From Zelonia costaricensis (lineage: Eukaryota > Euglenozoa > Kinetoplastea > Trypanosomatida > Trypanosomatidae): a stretch of DNA of 64,000 nt. The notes under the pieces are model-generated. The model was given only the letters and a program-made list of their open reading frames with translations, did no database searches and had not been told where the DNA came from. The translations under genes were made by a program, and so were the position numbers. Positions 1-10,094 of this stretch are shown piece after piece (positions within the stretch are counted from its first letter, which is position 1; each line of letters begins with the position of its first letter). The stretch spans positions 62,001 to 126,000 of the forward strand of contig JASAOO010003565.1 in NCBI GenBank assembly GCA_030849075.1. Reading direction: 5' to 3'.

Positions 1-3000
1 CGCCCCCGTAGGCCGAATCGAGTCGCGCACCGGAGCCTTGGCTGGAGCCGCCAGTCAGAGGCCGAAACAGAGGGCGTTCGGCGGAGACGATGGTGGCCGC
101 TGTGGCCAACAACTGCGTCCACCACTTGAGGTGCGGTACCCGCATGTGGGCATTGCGCACCGCCGCCACGATCTTCACCCCCGCCGCGGCGCCCTCGCCG
201 TGCAGCACGCCGTCGCCGGCACGGTGATCGGCCGAGTCGCGCACGCTTCCAGCATGGCTGCCGCGCCGCTCCAACAGGGCGACACCGACAAGGTCCACCG
301 ACAGTAGCAGGTTGTCGCCTCCGCTCTCCGGCACGGCGTCTGCCGCGCTGTCGCCCCGCGGTGCCCGCACGAGCAGCTCCAGCTTGCTCAGCTGTCCGTT
401 CTGCACCGGCGACGTGGCCCAGCGCCCCCCTGAGGCGGAGTAGAACTGCGCCCCGCGGCGGACCGCGAACTCGTAGCAGAGGCACCGCGTCGGCGCCGGC
501 CGCGCCGGCGTGCCCGCCGTGCTGGGCATGCTCTCGTCCTCCTCCGTGGACTGCGGGAAGGTGCACGCACTGGCACTCCAGTTCAACGCGCGGTTGTCCT
601 CCGCCTCCACGACAATGGACGCAGCAGGGATGGTGACCAGGAGCGTCATGGCAGCGCCAGGACCCACCTGGGCGTCGCGCACCGGGCGCGCACGTCCCTC
701 CTCCGACTCGGGAGAGAACGGGGCCGTGGGCTGCGCCATCAGTCCCGGCGCCATCGACGAAGTCGCGTCACCGCCGGCGACTGCGTCGGTGCCCCGCGCT
801 GCGATAGCTGGCCGCGCCGCGTTCTTGGTGAAGAAGCTCACGAGGCTACGGCAGTGGGCGACGCTGAGGCGAAGGCACATGTTGGTGTTGCGGCTGGCGC
901 CTGACGCCGGGGACGGTGAGTGCACGCCGAGAAGCAAACTCGTGTCGCTTGCGGCGCCGCGCTGGTACGCGTAGCCCGTGAGGTCCTCCTTCGGCACAAG
1001 CAGCACCCCCATCTCGGCGTGCAGCTTCACATCCGGCAGCGGGACATCACGCGTGCCGGCCGCGACCAGATCGAGAAGTCGCACGCCTGTGACGTTGACG
1101 TGGCCGTGCGCGCGTGCGCGAGACGGCGACACCGCCGCCGCGCCGTCGCTACTGGCTGTGGTAGGTGGCGGCGACGAAGCCGCGCTGTCGCTCGGCTGCT
1201 GCTGAAAGCCGCACTGCGCTCGCCCGAGGTGCACGACGGCGAGCGTTTCCATGTTGTGGACATCAATCGGCACGGCTGCGTTTGTGGCGAGAAACACGTC
1301 AACCTCGGAGATGTCCACCTCGAGCGACAGGGCCGACGCGGCACCCGCGTCTCGCGCCGGCGACGGTGACTCAGCGGCGGCGGCGGCGCGGCGCACACGG
1401 GTGTAGCCGCGGTGAAGCAGCGGTGAGGTGGCCAGGCTGCCGAGACGCACCACCCGCTGGTCCGACCAGGCAGCGGCGAGGAAGAAGTACAGAAACGGGC
1501 AGTAGACGTGGACGGCGCCGCCGGTGACAGTCACGCGGCACGATGTGGGTGAGACGGGTTGCTTTGGCGCCTTCGCACGGCTCGGTAGCACCACGTCGGC
1601 GGTGCACCGCAGCGGGCGGGGTGCACCCTCGCTGGCACAGGCGGTCCACGGCATGGCGGAGACGAGACCGCGCACTTCCGGATCGCCGCCGGTGTAGTCG
1701 ACAAGCTGCGTCGCCTCGGGCACGCAAAACTCAACATGTGCCTGCACCGCCGGCGCCGCGTACTCGCTAGACACCGACTTCACGGTGCACACAAAGTCGT
1801 GAATGCTCGCCGCCACCTCGACGTAGGGCGTGTCGGTCACGTCCTCCCAGCTCATCGGCAGCTGCAGGCGCGTCCTGCGCACGCGCACCGACAGGGGCGG
1901 CAACGCCAACGACGCCGACCCGGTCGTGTCTGGAACGGTGGCCCCTCTGCAGAGCTCCCCGACGCGTTCTGGAAGTGGAGGCAGCGCCAGTGGCTGCAGC
2001 GCGCACACGACGCCCATCATCACCTCGATGAGGTCGACGAGCACCACATCGAGAACGACAGAGGTCGCCTCCACCGTCAAATCCAGCTCCGGCGGCGTCG
2101 TCGGTGCGGCACTGCGATGCAGGAGTACCATGTCCTCTACCGCGAGCAGGTGCCGACCGGCGGCGGTCGTCATGGTGATGTCCGGCACGGAAAGCAACAG
2201 CTCGGGGACAGCCGCCGCCCCGGTCCCCCCGTCGTGGGGCGCCGTCGCGCCAACAAGCTCTGATGCCCCGGCGGAAGCGACGTCGTCACGGGTCGCGGCC
2301 CCCGCCGGGGTGAAGAGGAGCTCCACGGCGCGCGGCTCCCGCGCGCCAAGAGCAGCGAGGGAGTCGCGGTACGGCGCCATGGCAGGTGGCACGCGCTCGG
2401 GCGCCACGAGGACCACCTCCGCCAGGTCGCTGCCCGTCTCGCTGCGCACGAGGAGACGCGCAACCCCCATGCCGAGCGTCAGCACCCGGCCACCCAGCCC
2501 GTCCGCGGCGGCGCTGCGACGCGCTTGCGAGGGCGACGACGACATCGATTGCGTGCCCTGCGCAGACGGTGCCTCGGCGGGGGTGTCCTCGCTGCGGCCT
2601 GCGCTCAGCACAGCCGTCACGATGTGACGGGCGCAGTCCGCAGGAATCTCTTGCACCACCGTCGCCTTGGACTCACTCGTTGCACCGGCGCACACCTCCA
2701 TCATCGTGGAGGACACAAGGCGCCACGGCAGATCGCCCTGCTCGGCACCTGCGTCGGCGTGGCGCAGGTCGGCAGTCACGCGCTGCACGGTCCGTGCATC
2801 CGCGTCTGCGCCGGCAAAGACGGCGGGCTTCAGCAGAGCGTCGTTGACGAGGGCCAGTGCGGCCGGGTCGACAACCGCGTCAATGCCTTTGCTGAAGAGT
2901 ACGATCAGCTCCTTCGAGTTAACGAGCACCTCACCGGCGACGAAGGACAGCAACTCCAGCTGGCGCACGCCGGCGAGTCGGTCTGCGCCGCGACCCGTCT

Positions 3001-6000
3001 GGCAGAAAACACGCACCGCCTTGCTCTGGTCTCCGATGCAGAGGTAGAACTCGCGGCCCGTGCCCATGTGGCGCCGCCTGTGTGGGGACACCGTGCACAG
3101 CCGCGTCGACGAGACGCTGAGGACGAGGCACGCCTCGCAGCTCAAGAAGTAGCGGTCCGGCGCGGCGCTGACGAAGCTGTCGAGGCTGCCCACCAGCGAC
3201 GAATAGTCGGAGTTCGCCAAGTCGTTCTCCTCGTCGACGCCGGCGATGGCCGCCTCCCCCGCAACGCCGTGCAGATGTTTTTTACGCAACGGCGGCAGCG
3301 TCGTCGAGACGCGCGAGACCGCGCCGTCCACGTCGCCGCCCTCGTTGTTGCTACGGAGCGGCTGCATCGCATGGCGCTCCTCAGCCGAGGAGAGTCCGTG
3401 CCGCACCCGGCCACCACGTGAGCCGCCACCGCCACCGCCACCGCCACCACCACCGCCTGGCGCGAACGTGCCGGCCGAGGACCTGGCCATCAGGGGGGAG
3501 GAGAGCGCGGACGGACGGTGGTGCAGCACGTCGAGGTCGGCCGCGTCGATGTCGCGCGCGAAGAGCGGCACACACACGTCGACGCTCTGCAGCGTGACGT
3601 TCAGCATCGGCGACGACACCGCGTGCCGCCGCGGCGTTGACGCGACCGAGCTCGACCCTGTGGGTCGGCCGCTCGGGTGCGTTAGAGGGGTGTCCATCAG
3701 CGACACCTCGGCACTGGCAGCGCCTGCGTGCTGCAGAGACGGCAATGCCGCGACGTTGGCGGCGCCGTAGAAGCGCTCCTTGAGCTGGGACGACCACTCC
3801 CCAAATGCTGTCACCTCTGCAAGCCACCAGCTCCACTCGTGCAGCGGCTGACACACAATCAGCTGCGGCGCCACCCACATGCCGAGGTGCGTGCGCTGCG
3901 CGTTCCGCTTCACGACAACGTAGTCCTCCCCCGGCTGCTCCCTCGACTGCAGCAGCATGGAGCGCAGCACACCGTCAAACTGCATCGACGCCGAGCCGAG
4001 GAAGAAGGAGAGCGAGGCTCGGTCGGGGCGGTCGTCCGGGATGGTTGTGTAGAAAAGCTCCATGGTGCGGAGCTGTATCACGAGTTGCTGCCGCACGCGG
4101 GTCAGCGGCGTGTTGCGCGGAATCGGTGGCACGCTGCTGTCGTGGTACAGCGGCCAGTATATCGGGTTGAGGCGGATGTTGAGAATCGGGAACAGAAACC
4201 GCAGCGTCACGTACAGCCGCCGCTCCGCCGCCAGCTCGGTGAGACGGTTCTGCGGCACGGCCGGCTGCAGCAGCGGCGCCGAGTGCGGCGACACGTAGCG
4301 CTGCCCGAGTGCCCACTCTTGCGCCATCACGTCCGTGAGACAAACCGACCGACCAGCCAGCGGCAGGTCCGGTACGAGCGGTGCCGCACGGGTGCCATCG
4401 TGCGGGTTCAACGGCCGCGCCACAACCTCCTGCGCTGCGGCGGAGGCGTGGGTGTGTGTCGCCTCCGTGCCGCCCTGCGCGCTGCCGCCAGCGCCGCGAA
4501 GCCACCCCCAGAGCGCCGAGGCAGAACCCCTGCCGCCGCCAGAGCCCCCGGCAGCGGTGACACCCGCAAGACGCGCCCTCGAGGTCCGTTGCCGCGCTTC
4601 CTCGATGAAGGCCTGCTGCCGCAGGTGGGCGTCCTGCTCTACGAGCAGCTCGGCATTCGCGAGGCAGCGCAGAAAGATGACCTGCGTCAGCGTCAGCTGC
4701 CGCTCCATCAGCGTCAGCTTGCGCTCCTCCAGTGCGTCCAGCGGAGGGGCCCAGACGACCCTTTTGGAGCGGCGCCAGTACTGACAGTACGCGCGGCGCA
4801 CGGGCCCGAAGTGCACCATCGCCTCGACCACCTCGCGCCGGCTGCGGTCTTCCACCGCGGCAGCAGACGACGACGCCGGCTGCCGGTGTTGCCGAACATC
4901 GTCCAGGACGCAGCGCACGGCAAAGCGCCATCGCTGCCGCGCCGTTGGCCCGTGTCGTGCCGGGCCCGCGTCTGATGACGTCGCCGCTGAGACCGCGTGG
5001 CTCGACTCGGCAGCGGTGGGTGCGTGGCTCCGTGTCTGGCGCAGCAGCAGGTGCAGGCGCTTGCGGTAGCGCGCGCTGGAGAGGCTCTGCTGGTAGCTGC
5101 GCCACATGGACTCGAGCACCTGCACCGCGCCAAAGCACAGCTCCACTTCGGCGCCGTCGACGGACGCGATGGTCGCCTCTGTCGAGCTGGTGGGAAGCAC
5201 AGCCGCCTCTTCTACAATTGGGTTCACCGACACGCACCCGGGCGGCACAAGCTTGACATGCAGCTCCAGCGTCTCGAGTCGCAGCAGCGCCGTCGAGTGC
5301 GACCACCGCGCCGCGTACGCCTCGTAGCCGGCCACCGCACTGCTTGACTGCAGCCCTGATGGCAAACCGTCGGCGAGCGTAGTTGCAGGAGCTTCCAGAT
5401 TCGTTGCCGTCGTGGTGGTCGATGGTGTCACCGCCTCTGTGGTGGTCGTTCCGCTGTTGGACGCCGGCGCCTCGTGGCGTTGGGCGTGAATGCTGATCAC
5501 CGTGCCGGACACGAGCATGCGCTTGCACACGGGGCCGCTGAGGTTCTTGTTGAACGTCTCCTCGAATTTCTCATCGGTCGTGGCGAGTCGTACCTGCTTC
5601 ACAAACACGCTGAAGGCCGACGCGCACGCTGGGTGCAGGCCGTCGTAGTCGAACTCGTACCGCAGCGACACATCCTGGAGCGTCACGCTGACGTTGCGGA
5701 GCGCAAGCTGACTTATGCGGTCGAAGTCCCAGAGCCAGCTGAACCACGACGCAGCCGATGCCGCGTCGTCGCGCCGGTGCGCCGAGTCTGCGGCGCTGAA
5801 GACGGAGGAGGCTTGGCTGCACGTCTCCTCTGCCGCCTCATGTGCCTGCCGTTGACGCTCGCGCTCATACAGCTCCAGCTGCTGCTGCTTGATCGCCTGC
5901 TCCCGCTCCTGCTCCTCCCAGGCGTTGAAGGGGCGCGCGCGAAGGGGGCCCAGGACGAGCTCGACGCCGATTACCTGCACCCGCACGGGCTCGCTGTCAA

Positions 6001-6331
6001 GCGAGGACCACGGCACATCAATCACGAGCTGCCGCACCACGCCACGCACGACCGTGAACGGGGCTAGAAGCATCCGCATGGACGCGGTGGCGCCGGCCTG
6101 CTTGTGGTCCTGTGCGCCTGGCCCGCCCGCAGAGGGCAACGGCGAGCTGGCGTCAGCAAGGTCGCCGTGCAGGAGCGCCGTAATGCGCTCGAGGGCGTCG
6201 CTGCGCAGCTGTACATTATGAAGGACCACGTTGCCAGACCAAAGCGAGATCTGTAGCTGTGCGGCATTGACGTTCTCAATGAAGCGGCTAAGGTAGGTTG
6301 CCAGCAGCTCGGCCACTTGCCCTTCCAGCAT
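1..6331 (-). CDS. VPS13-type bridge-like lipid transfer protein, N-terminal 2,110 residues (3' end outside window)
   Basis: The frame starting at the ATG at 6331 stays open to the left edge, and minus-strand overlaps occur only in the other two frames. The N-terminus, MLEGQVAELLATYLSRFIEN and onward, has the chorein pattern of VPS13: amphipathic start, then LQISLWSGNVVLHNVQLR, then VIDVPWSSLDSEPVRV, then a Gln/Glu/Arg helix near residues 134-167. Further in, the alternating hydrophobic/polar texture fits the long lipid-conducting groove of this family. A run of about 12 glycines near residue 957 and several Ser/Ala-rich segments look like disordered loops. VPS13 proteins carry phospholipids between membranes at contact sites. 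Family members are usually 3,000-4,500 residues, so roughly half is seen. The adaptor-binding and C-terminal regions lie outside, so the membrane pair served cannot be inferred. VPS13 is favoured over ATG2 because of the N-terminal match. Confidence 0.88.
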   Translation of the reverse strand, partial: MLEGQVAELLATYLSRFIENVNAAQLQISLWSGNVVLHNVQLRSDALERITALLHGDLADASSPLPSAGGPGAQDHKQAGATASMRMLLAPFTVVRGVVRQLVIDVPWSSLDSEPVRVQVIGVELVLGPLRARPFNAWEEQEREQAIKQQQLELYERERQRQAHEAAEETCSQASSVFSAADSAHRRDDAASAASWFSWLWDFDRISQLALRNVSVTLQDVSLRYEFDYDGLHPACASAFSVFVKQVRLATTDEKFEETFNKNLSGPVCKRMLVSGTVISIHAQRHEAPASNSGTTTTEAVTPSTTTTATNLEAPATTLADGLPSGLQSSSAVAGYEAYAARWSHSTALLRLETLELHVKLVPPGCVSVNPIVEEAAVLPTSSTEATIASVDGAEVELCFGAVQVLESMWRSYQQSLSSARYRKRLHLLLRQTRSHAPTAAESSHAVSAATSSDAGPARHGPTARQRWRFAVRCVLDDVRQHRQPASSSAAAVEDRSRREVVEAMVHFGPVRRAYCQYWRRSKRVVWAPPLDALEERKLTLMERQLTLTQVIFLRCLANAELLVEQDAHLRQQAFIEEARQRTSRARLAGVTAAGGSGGGRGSASALWGWLRGAGGSAQGGTEATHTHASAAAQEVVARPLNPHDGTRAAPLVPDLPLAGRSVCLTDVMAQEWALGQRYVSPHSAPLLQPAVPQNRLTELAAERRLYVTLRFLFPILNIRLNPIYWPLYHDSSVPPIPRNTPLTRVRQQLVIQLRTMELFYTTIPDDRPDRASLSFFLGSASMQFDGVLRSMLLQSREQPGEDYVVVKRNAQRTHLGMWVAPQLIVCQPLHEWSWWLAEVTAFGEWSSQLKERFYGAANVAALPSLQHAGAASAEVSLMDTPLTHPSGRPTGSSSVASTPRRHAVSSPMLNVTLQSVDVCVPLFARDIDAADLDVLHHRPSALSSPLMARSSAGTFAPGGGGGGGGGGGGSRGGRVRHGLSSAEERHAMQPLRSNNEGGDVDGAVSRVSTTLPPLRKKHLHGVAGEAAIAGVDEENDLANSDYSSLVGSLDSFVSAAPDRYFLSCEACLVLSVSSTRLCTVSPHRRRHMGTGREFYLCIGDQSKAVRVFCQTGRGADRLAGVRQLELLSFVAGEVLVNSKELIVLFSKGIDAVVDPAALALVNDALLKPAVFAGADADARTVQRVTADLRHADAGAEQGDLPWRLVSSTMMEVCAGATSESKATVVQEIPADCARHIVTAVLSAGRSEDTPAEAPSAQGTQSMSSSPSQARRSAAADGLGGRVLTLGMGVARLLVRSETGSDLAEVVLVAPERVPPAMAPYRDSLAALGAREPRAVELLFTPAGAATRDDVASAGASELVGATAPHDGGTGAAAVPELLLSVPDITMTTAAGRHLLAVEDMVLLHRSAAPTTPPELDLTVEATSVVLDVVLVDLIEVMMGVVCALQPLALPPLPERVGELCRGATVPDTTGSASLALPPLSVRVRRTRLQLPMSWEDVTDTPYVEVAASIHDFVCTVKSVSSEYAAPAVQAHVEFCVPEATQLVDYTGGDPEVRGLVSAMPWTACASEGAPRPLRCTADVVLPSRAKAPKQPVSPTSCRVTVTGGAVHVYCPFLYFFLAAAWSDQRVVRLGSLATSPLLHRGYTRVRRAAAAAESPSPARDAGAASALSLEVDISEVDVFLATNAAVPIDVHNMETLAVVHLGRAQCGFQQQPSDSAASSPPPTTASSDGAAAVSPSRARAHGHVNVTGVRLLDLVAAGTRDVPLPDVKLHAEMGVLLVPKEDLTGYAYQRGAASDTSLLLGVHSPSPASGASRNTNMCLRLSVAHCRSLVSFFTKNAARPAIAARGTDAVAGGDATSSMAPGLMAQPTAPFSPESEEGRARPVRDAQVGPGAAMTLLVTIPAASIVVEAEDNRALNWSASACTFPQSTEEDESMPSTAGTPARPAPTRCLCYEFAVRRGAQFYSASGGRWATSPVQNGQLSKLELLVRAPRGDSAADAVPESGGDNLLLSVDLVGVALLERRGSHAGSVRDSADHRAGDGVLHGEGAAAGVKIVAAVRNAHMRVPHLKWWTQLLATAATIVSAERPLFRPLTGGSSQGSGARLDSAYGG

Positions 6332-8321
6332 TCTCAATGCGCCCCCTCCCCTTTCACTTCTTGTTTTTTTTTTCTTCGTGCGTGCTAACTGACGGCGTCC
6401 GTGTCGGCGCGTCAATCAAGGAAGCTGGAGGTCGAGTGAGTCACCGCGGTAAACGCCCATCCGCCCGTGGGCGCCAAATACGAGCCTGCCTCTGTTTCCG
6501 TCCTCCAATCTGCCCCCACCTCGCTGACACGGGGTCTTGGCTGCGACCAAGAGCGCAGCCGGGCGAAGGAAGGCGTGTGACAGACAAGGGAGCACCGAGT
6601 GCGCGTGGAGACAACAACAGACACAGACACACCCCACACAGACGGGCGCACACGCAAACGAGCTACGCCCGCTGAAGCGTTGACGAGCTGAGCAGACGCG
6701 CACAACCAGCAACGCGCTCAAGCGACAGCGGATTCGTGGGCGAAAAAAAAAATGTGCAAGCTGCTTCAAGACGGAGTGCACCAGCAGCGCACCGCGCAAG
6801 AGGGAGTGAAAGAGCACCTTGCTTATCAAGAGGAGAGCAGCGTACACACACACACACACATGCACGGCGACAGGCAAAGTCAGAAGTGAAGCAACGAGCA
6901 AAAAGGGTAAAGGAGGCGCAGCAGACGCACAGGCGCTAAAGGGGAGTGGCCGCAGTGGTCAATCGGCAACGCAACACAATGAGTGGAAAGAAGGAGAACA
7001 GAAAAAAGAAATTGAAGACAATCACACGCGCCCGCACACACACCAAATGTCGAGCCAAAAGAAGGGGAAAAGAAGAAGCAATTCAAGTGCGGGGAGTGGC
7101 AGCGCTCGAGACGTTAGATAGTCGTGTGACACGGTCAGGGAAAAAGAGCGCTACGCACTCAAGCCATGAACGGTGGGTGCGCGCGTGTCGTTCCCGCCGC
7201 TGTCGGGTGTCAGGCGTGGGCACACAGAAGAAGGCCAGCGTGGGGGAGAGGGGGGGGGGGCGAGGCGGCTGCTATAACGCAACAGCGCGCAACTTGGCGC
7301 AGCCCGGCGAGTGCTTGGAAGTGGTGACGCGGCAAGCCGTCGTGGAATGTAGGTGGGCGAGATAGACAGTCAGTGGTAGCACACAAGGAAGCAAAATAGA
7401 AAACAAAAATAAAGTGCGGTTGCCGAATGTACGAGCCCCCGTATAACCCGTTTGATGAATACCGGCTTGGTGTGTCTTTGTTTTTCCGTCTCCGTTGGGG
7501 AGTGTGCGCTTCAAGTGAAAGCAGGAGACGGAAGGGGGAGGTGAACGCAGAAACCTGCTGAGACCTCTACGGCTGCAGCAGTGGCTGTGGAACAACACAC
7601 GTGGATTGCCTCTCCCCTCCTGCACGCCGTTCTTTTTTGTTGTCGCTGTTGGGTGGCGAGGGTTGTGTGCCCAGCGTTGCGTGCGCAAGTGCTTGCGTTT
7701 GTGTGTTTGTGTGTGTGTGTGTGTGTGTAGTGGATGAGGAGCGTTTCTGTGAGCTGGTGGAGAGAGGAGGGAAAGGGGAGCGCGAGAGGGAGGTACTAGT
7801 TCGTACGTGTGTGTGACGACAACTACCTTGCCCATAGCGCAGACGATAAGTGGGAAGAGACAGGGGCAAGGGGGAATCGGTGAGAGGGCCAGGGCAAGTG
7901 AGAAGAGAAGAGGCACGCGCACGCGGCCCTTCCTTTATTGTACTGCGGATTTGGACGGCACACCGCGGCACACCGACGTCCTCGAGACGCGTGCGGGTCG
8001 AGCTCAGCCTGCGTCGCGATCCAGTACGCCGACTCGGCCGGCGTGCCGAAAAGAAGAGCAACGGCATTCGGCAGTCATCAGTCGCACATCCAATTGCGCC
8101 TTTCCAGATGCGAGCGCGCACGCGCTGTTTCCTCTTTGGGTGAGTCGTTGTTTAGCGTGAGGCAAGAGAGGGGGGTGAATGCGGGGTCTTGCCACTTGCC
8201 AATTCTAGAGAAGAAGCTGCGCTGCCACCGCCACGGTTGGCGAAGGTTAGTTTACATCGATGGGCGAAGCAACTGCTGACCCTTCTCACTGACACACAAA
8301 CACACACACACACACACACCG
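6332..8321. other. Intergenic spacer, EFCAB10-like gene to VPS13-like gene
   Basis: No supported gene. It should hold the 3' UTR of the gene at 8322-8795 and the 5' leader of the VPS13-like gene. It contains an (AC)n run at 6844-6860, a G run near 7249-7260 and a (GT)n run at 7709-7728. The 40 bases just upstream of the VPS13-like ATG are purine-rich on the coding strand, so its splice acceptor is probably farther up, perhaps near 6425, but I cannot fix it. Confidence 0.6.
7709..7728. repeat. (GT)n dinucleotide repeat
   Basis: Uninterrupted GT repeats on the plus strand, CA on the mRNA strand. It lies about 600 bases downstream of the stop codon of the EFCAB10-like gene. Confidence 0.9.
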
Positions 8322-8795
8322 CTACGACCACATGTTCTTGGTCAGCAAAAGAGAGGAGAGCACCTCCTTGAACTCGGCCATCGTAACATGCCCGGCGGCG
8401 TCGCCCGCGGCAGCGATAGCCGCCTCCTGCTCCGCAGTGAGCCCCGAGCCGCCAGCCGCCCCGCGATCGCTACTCGCCGCGGACGCGGTAGTCAAGTTGC
8501 GGCAGGTGTTGCGCAGCTGCGCCACAGTGATCCAGCGCTGCGAGGTGACGTCGATCATCTCAAACATCGTCTCGAGGTCCCTCTCGGTGAACAGAGACGA
8601 GGACACCTTCTCCTCACGAATCTTGCGCACCTCCTCGGCGAGAAAGGCGCGCGGGTCGTCGGGGCGGTGGTACAGAACGAGCTGCAGGAGGTGCGCGAAG
8701 AGCTCGTTCAGCTTGTGGTCCTGCACGTACTGGTGGGTGCGCTGCACCTGCTCCGCGCCCTGTGCCTGACCGCTACCCGACGCCACAGCCGGCAT
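8322..8795 (-). CDS. EFCAB10-like protein: RIIa docking domain plus degenerate EF-hands
   Basis: 157 residues from the ATG at 8795. The frame extends upstream to 9155, but that extension looks like untranslated leader and crosses a good splice acceptor near 8946. Residues 21-59 (HQYVQDHKLNELFAHLLQLV, then HRPDDPRAFLAEEV) match the RIIa/DPY-30 dimerisation-and-docking fold, which binds amphipathic anchoring helices in A-kinase-anchor-type and flagellar radial-spoke complexes. Two EF-hand-shaped segments follow (about 74-97 and 128-150), but their loops lack most calcium-binding acids, so calcium binding is doubtful. An N-terminal RIIa followed by poor EF-hands is the layout of EFCAB10, a small ciliary protein. 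A flagellar role is inferred from the family; the sequence shows no targeting signal. Confidence 0.8.
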   Translation of the reverse strand: MPAVASGSGQAQGAEQVQRTHQYVQDHKLNELFAHLLQLVLYHRPDDPRAFLAEEVRKIREEKVSSSLFTERDLETMFEMIDVTSQRWITVAQLRNTCRNLTTASAASSDRGAAGGSGLTAEQEAAIAAAGDAAGHVTMAEFKEVLSSLLLTKNMWS

Positions 8796-10094
8796 GATAG
8801 CGATGTGCGAGTAGCAAAAGCGGGGAGGGACCTCGCAGTCTTCAACACGCGCCACAAAGAGGTCGAAGTAACGTGGTTTCGGGTAGAAGGGGACGGAAAC
8901 GACAAGGCTGTGCAGCGCGCGGTGCCTGCTGGTGACGCGGGGGCACTGTTGGGAAAGAAAACGAAGGCGTGGGGAGAAGGTGAGAGGGGAAGCCAGTGCA
9001 ACGGATGACACAGCGTTATCTGTGCCAGACGCACGGGCACGTGTGCCGTGGAAAAGAAGAGCTTTCCAATGAAGTGCGCATGCTTCTAGACGCCCGGCGT
9101 GGTCCTTGCTCCTCGACTGCGCTCTTGAGCTGGGCGATCGTGTGCTGCGCGACATGTCCTTGATGATGGCAGATTGCGCTTACGGTGTTTCGCCTCTACC
9201 AGACCCTGCCCGCTTGTTGAAACTGCGTGCTACAGACACACACACGCACAAACACAAACTCGTTGGGTCCCGTCTCCCGCTCTCTTCAACTCCAAAAAAA
9301 GGCGCAGGGAGGCAGCCACAGACGTCATGAGGGCAAAGCCGTCGGCGCTGCGCCGAGTGAGAGAAAGCCGGAAGCAGGCCTTCACAGGCGTGTCTGTCTC
9401 TGTGTCTGTGTGTGTGTCTGTGTCTGTGTGATGGCGAGGAGTAAGTCAAGGACATAAGCGCGTAAGTGGCTTTCACGGAGAGCACGCCAGAGGCGCGTCA
9501 CAGAGTGGACGAGCTTTTCTGTCACGCGTTCCGCTTCGTGGATGGCGCCCGTCTCTTTTGTGCAGGACCGCTTTGAGTCGCCGCGTGCGCCACGAAGAGA
9601 CGGGGCGCGGGCAGTCAAAAAGGAGAAGGGAAAATAGAGCAGAATTAGAGGCGACTAGTGGGAGAACACACAGCGGACCCAAGACACGCAATTCGGGAGG
9701 AGGGGGGGGGGGGGGGAAGAGACTGTACTGAAGCGGAGCAGGAATGGCACTGTGTGTGAAGGAAACAAAAGAAGGGCAAGGGGACTGGGAAGAGGGCAAG
9801 GGAGGGAGGCGGGGGGAAAGCCGCAGGGAGCAGAAGAGTCCCGGGTGCCCTGACGACAGCCGCCGCCGCCTGGTCAGCACATTCGCACGTTGTGACAAAG
9901 GTCTAGCGTGAGCTAGCCGGCCACGACACACAGAGCACAACACTCCCGCCTCCCCTTGACATGCACACACAACACAGCTGTCGCAGCACCCGGAAGCACT
10001 CACACCTCCTCCCTCATGCCGCCCTTCAAACGGACAAACTTAAAACGAAGGCGACAATGAGCAACACAAGGGGAAAAAAGAGCCGGGCAGTGCG
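8796..10094. other. Intergenic spacer
   Basis: No supported gene. The coding (minus) strand is pyrimidine-rich, including a 15-base C run (G run at 9702-9716 on plus) and a TG-rich patch at 9391-9430 on plus. Minus-strand frames of 100-176 codons here consist of Ser/Pro/Leu-rich text produced by that skew. Confidence 0.6.
8946..8947 (-). promoter_or_regulatory. Predicted spliced-leader acceptor AG for the EFCAB10-like gene
   Basis: On the coding strand a pyrimidine-rich tract (complement of about 8950-9000) ends in TTTTCTTTCCCAACAG, giving a 5' leader of about 150 bases to the ATG at 8795. Inferred from the usual tract-plus-AG rule; no transcript data. Confidence 0.5.

Noticed and set aside
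3975..5528. 517-codon minus-strand frame inside the VPS13-like gene
   Set aside because: Arg/Ala/Gly-rich shadow of the true frame, which has a clear chorein N-terminus.
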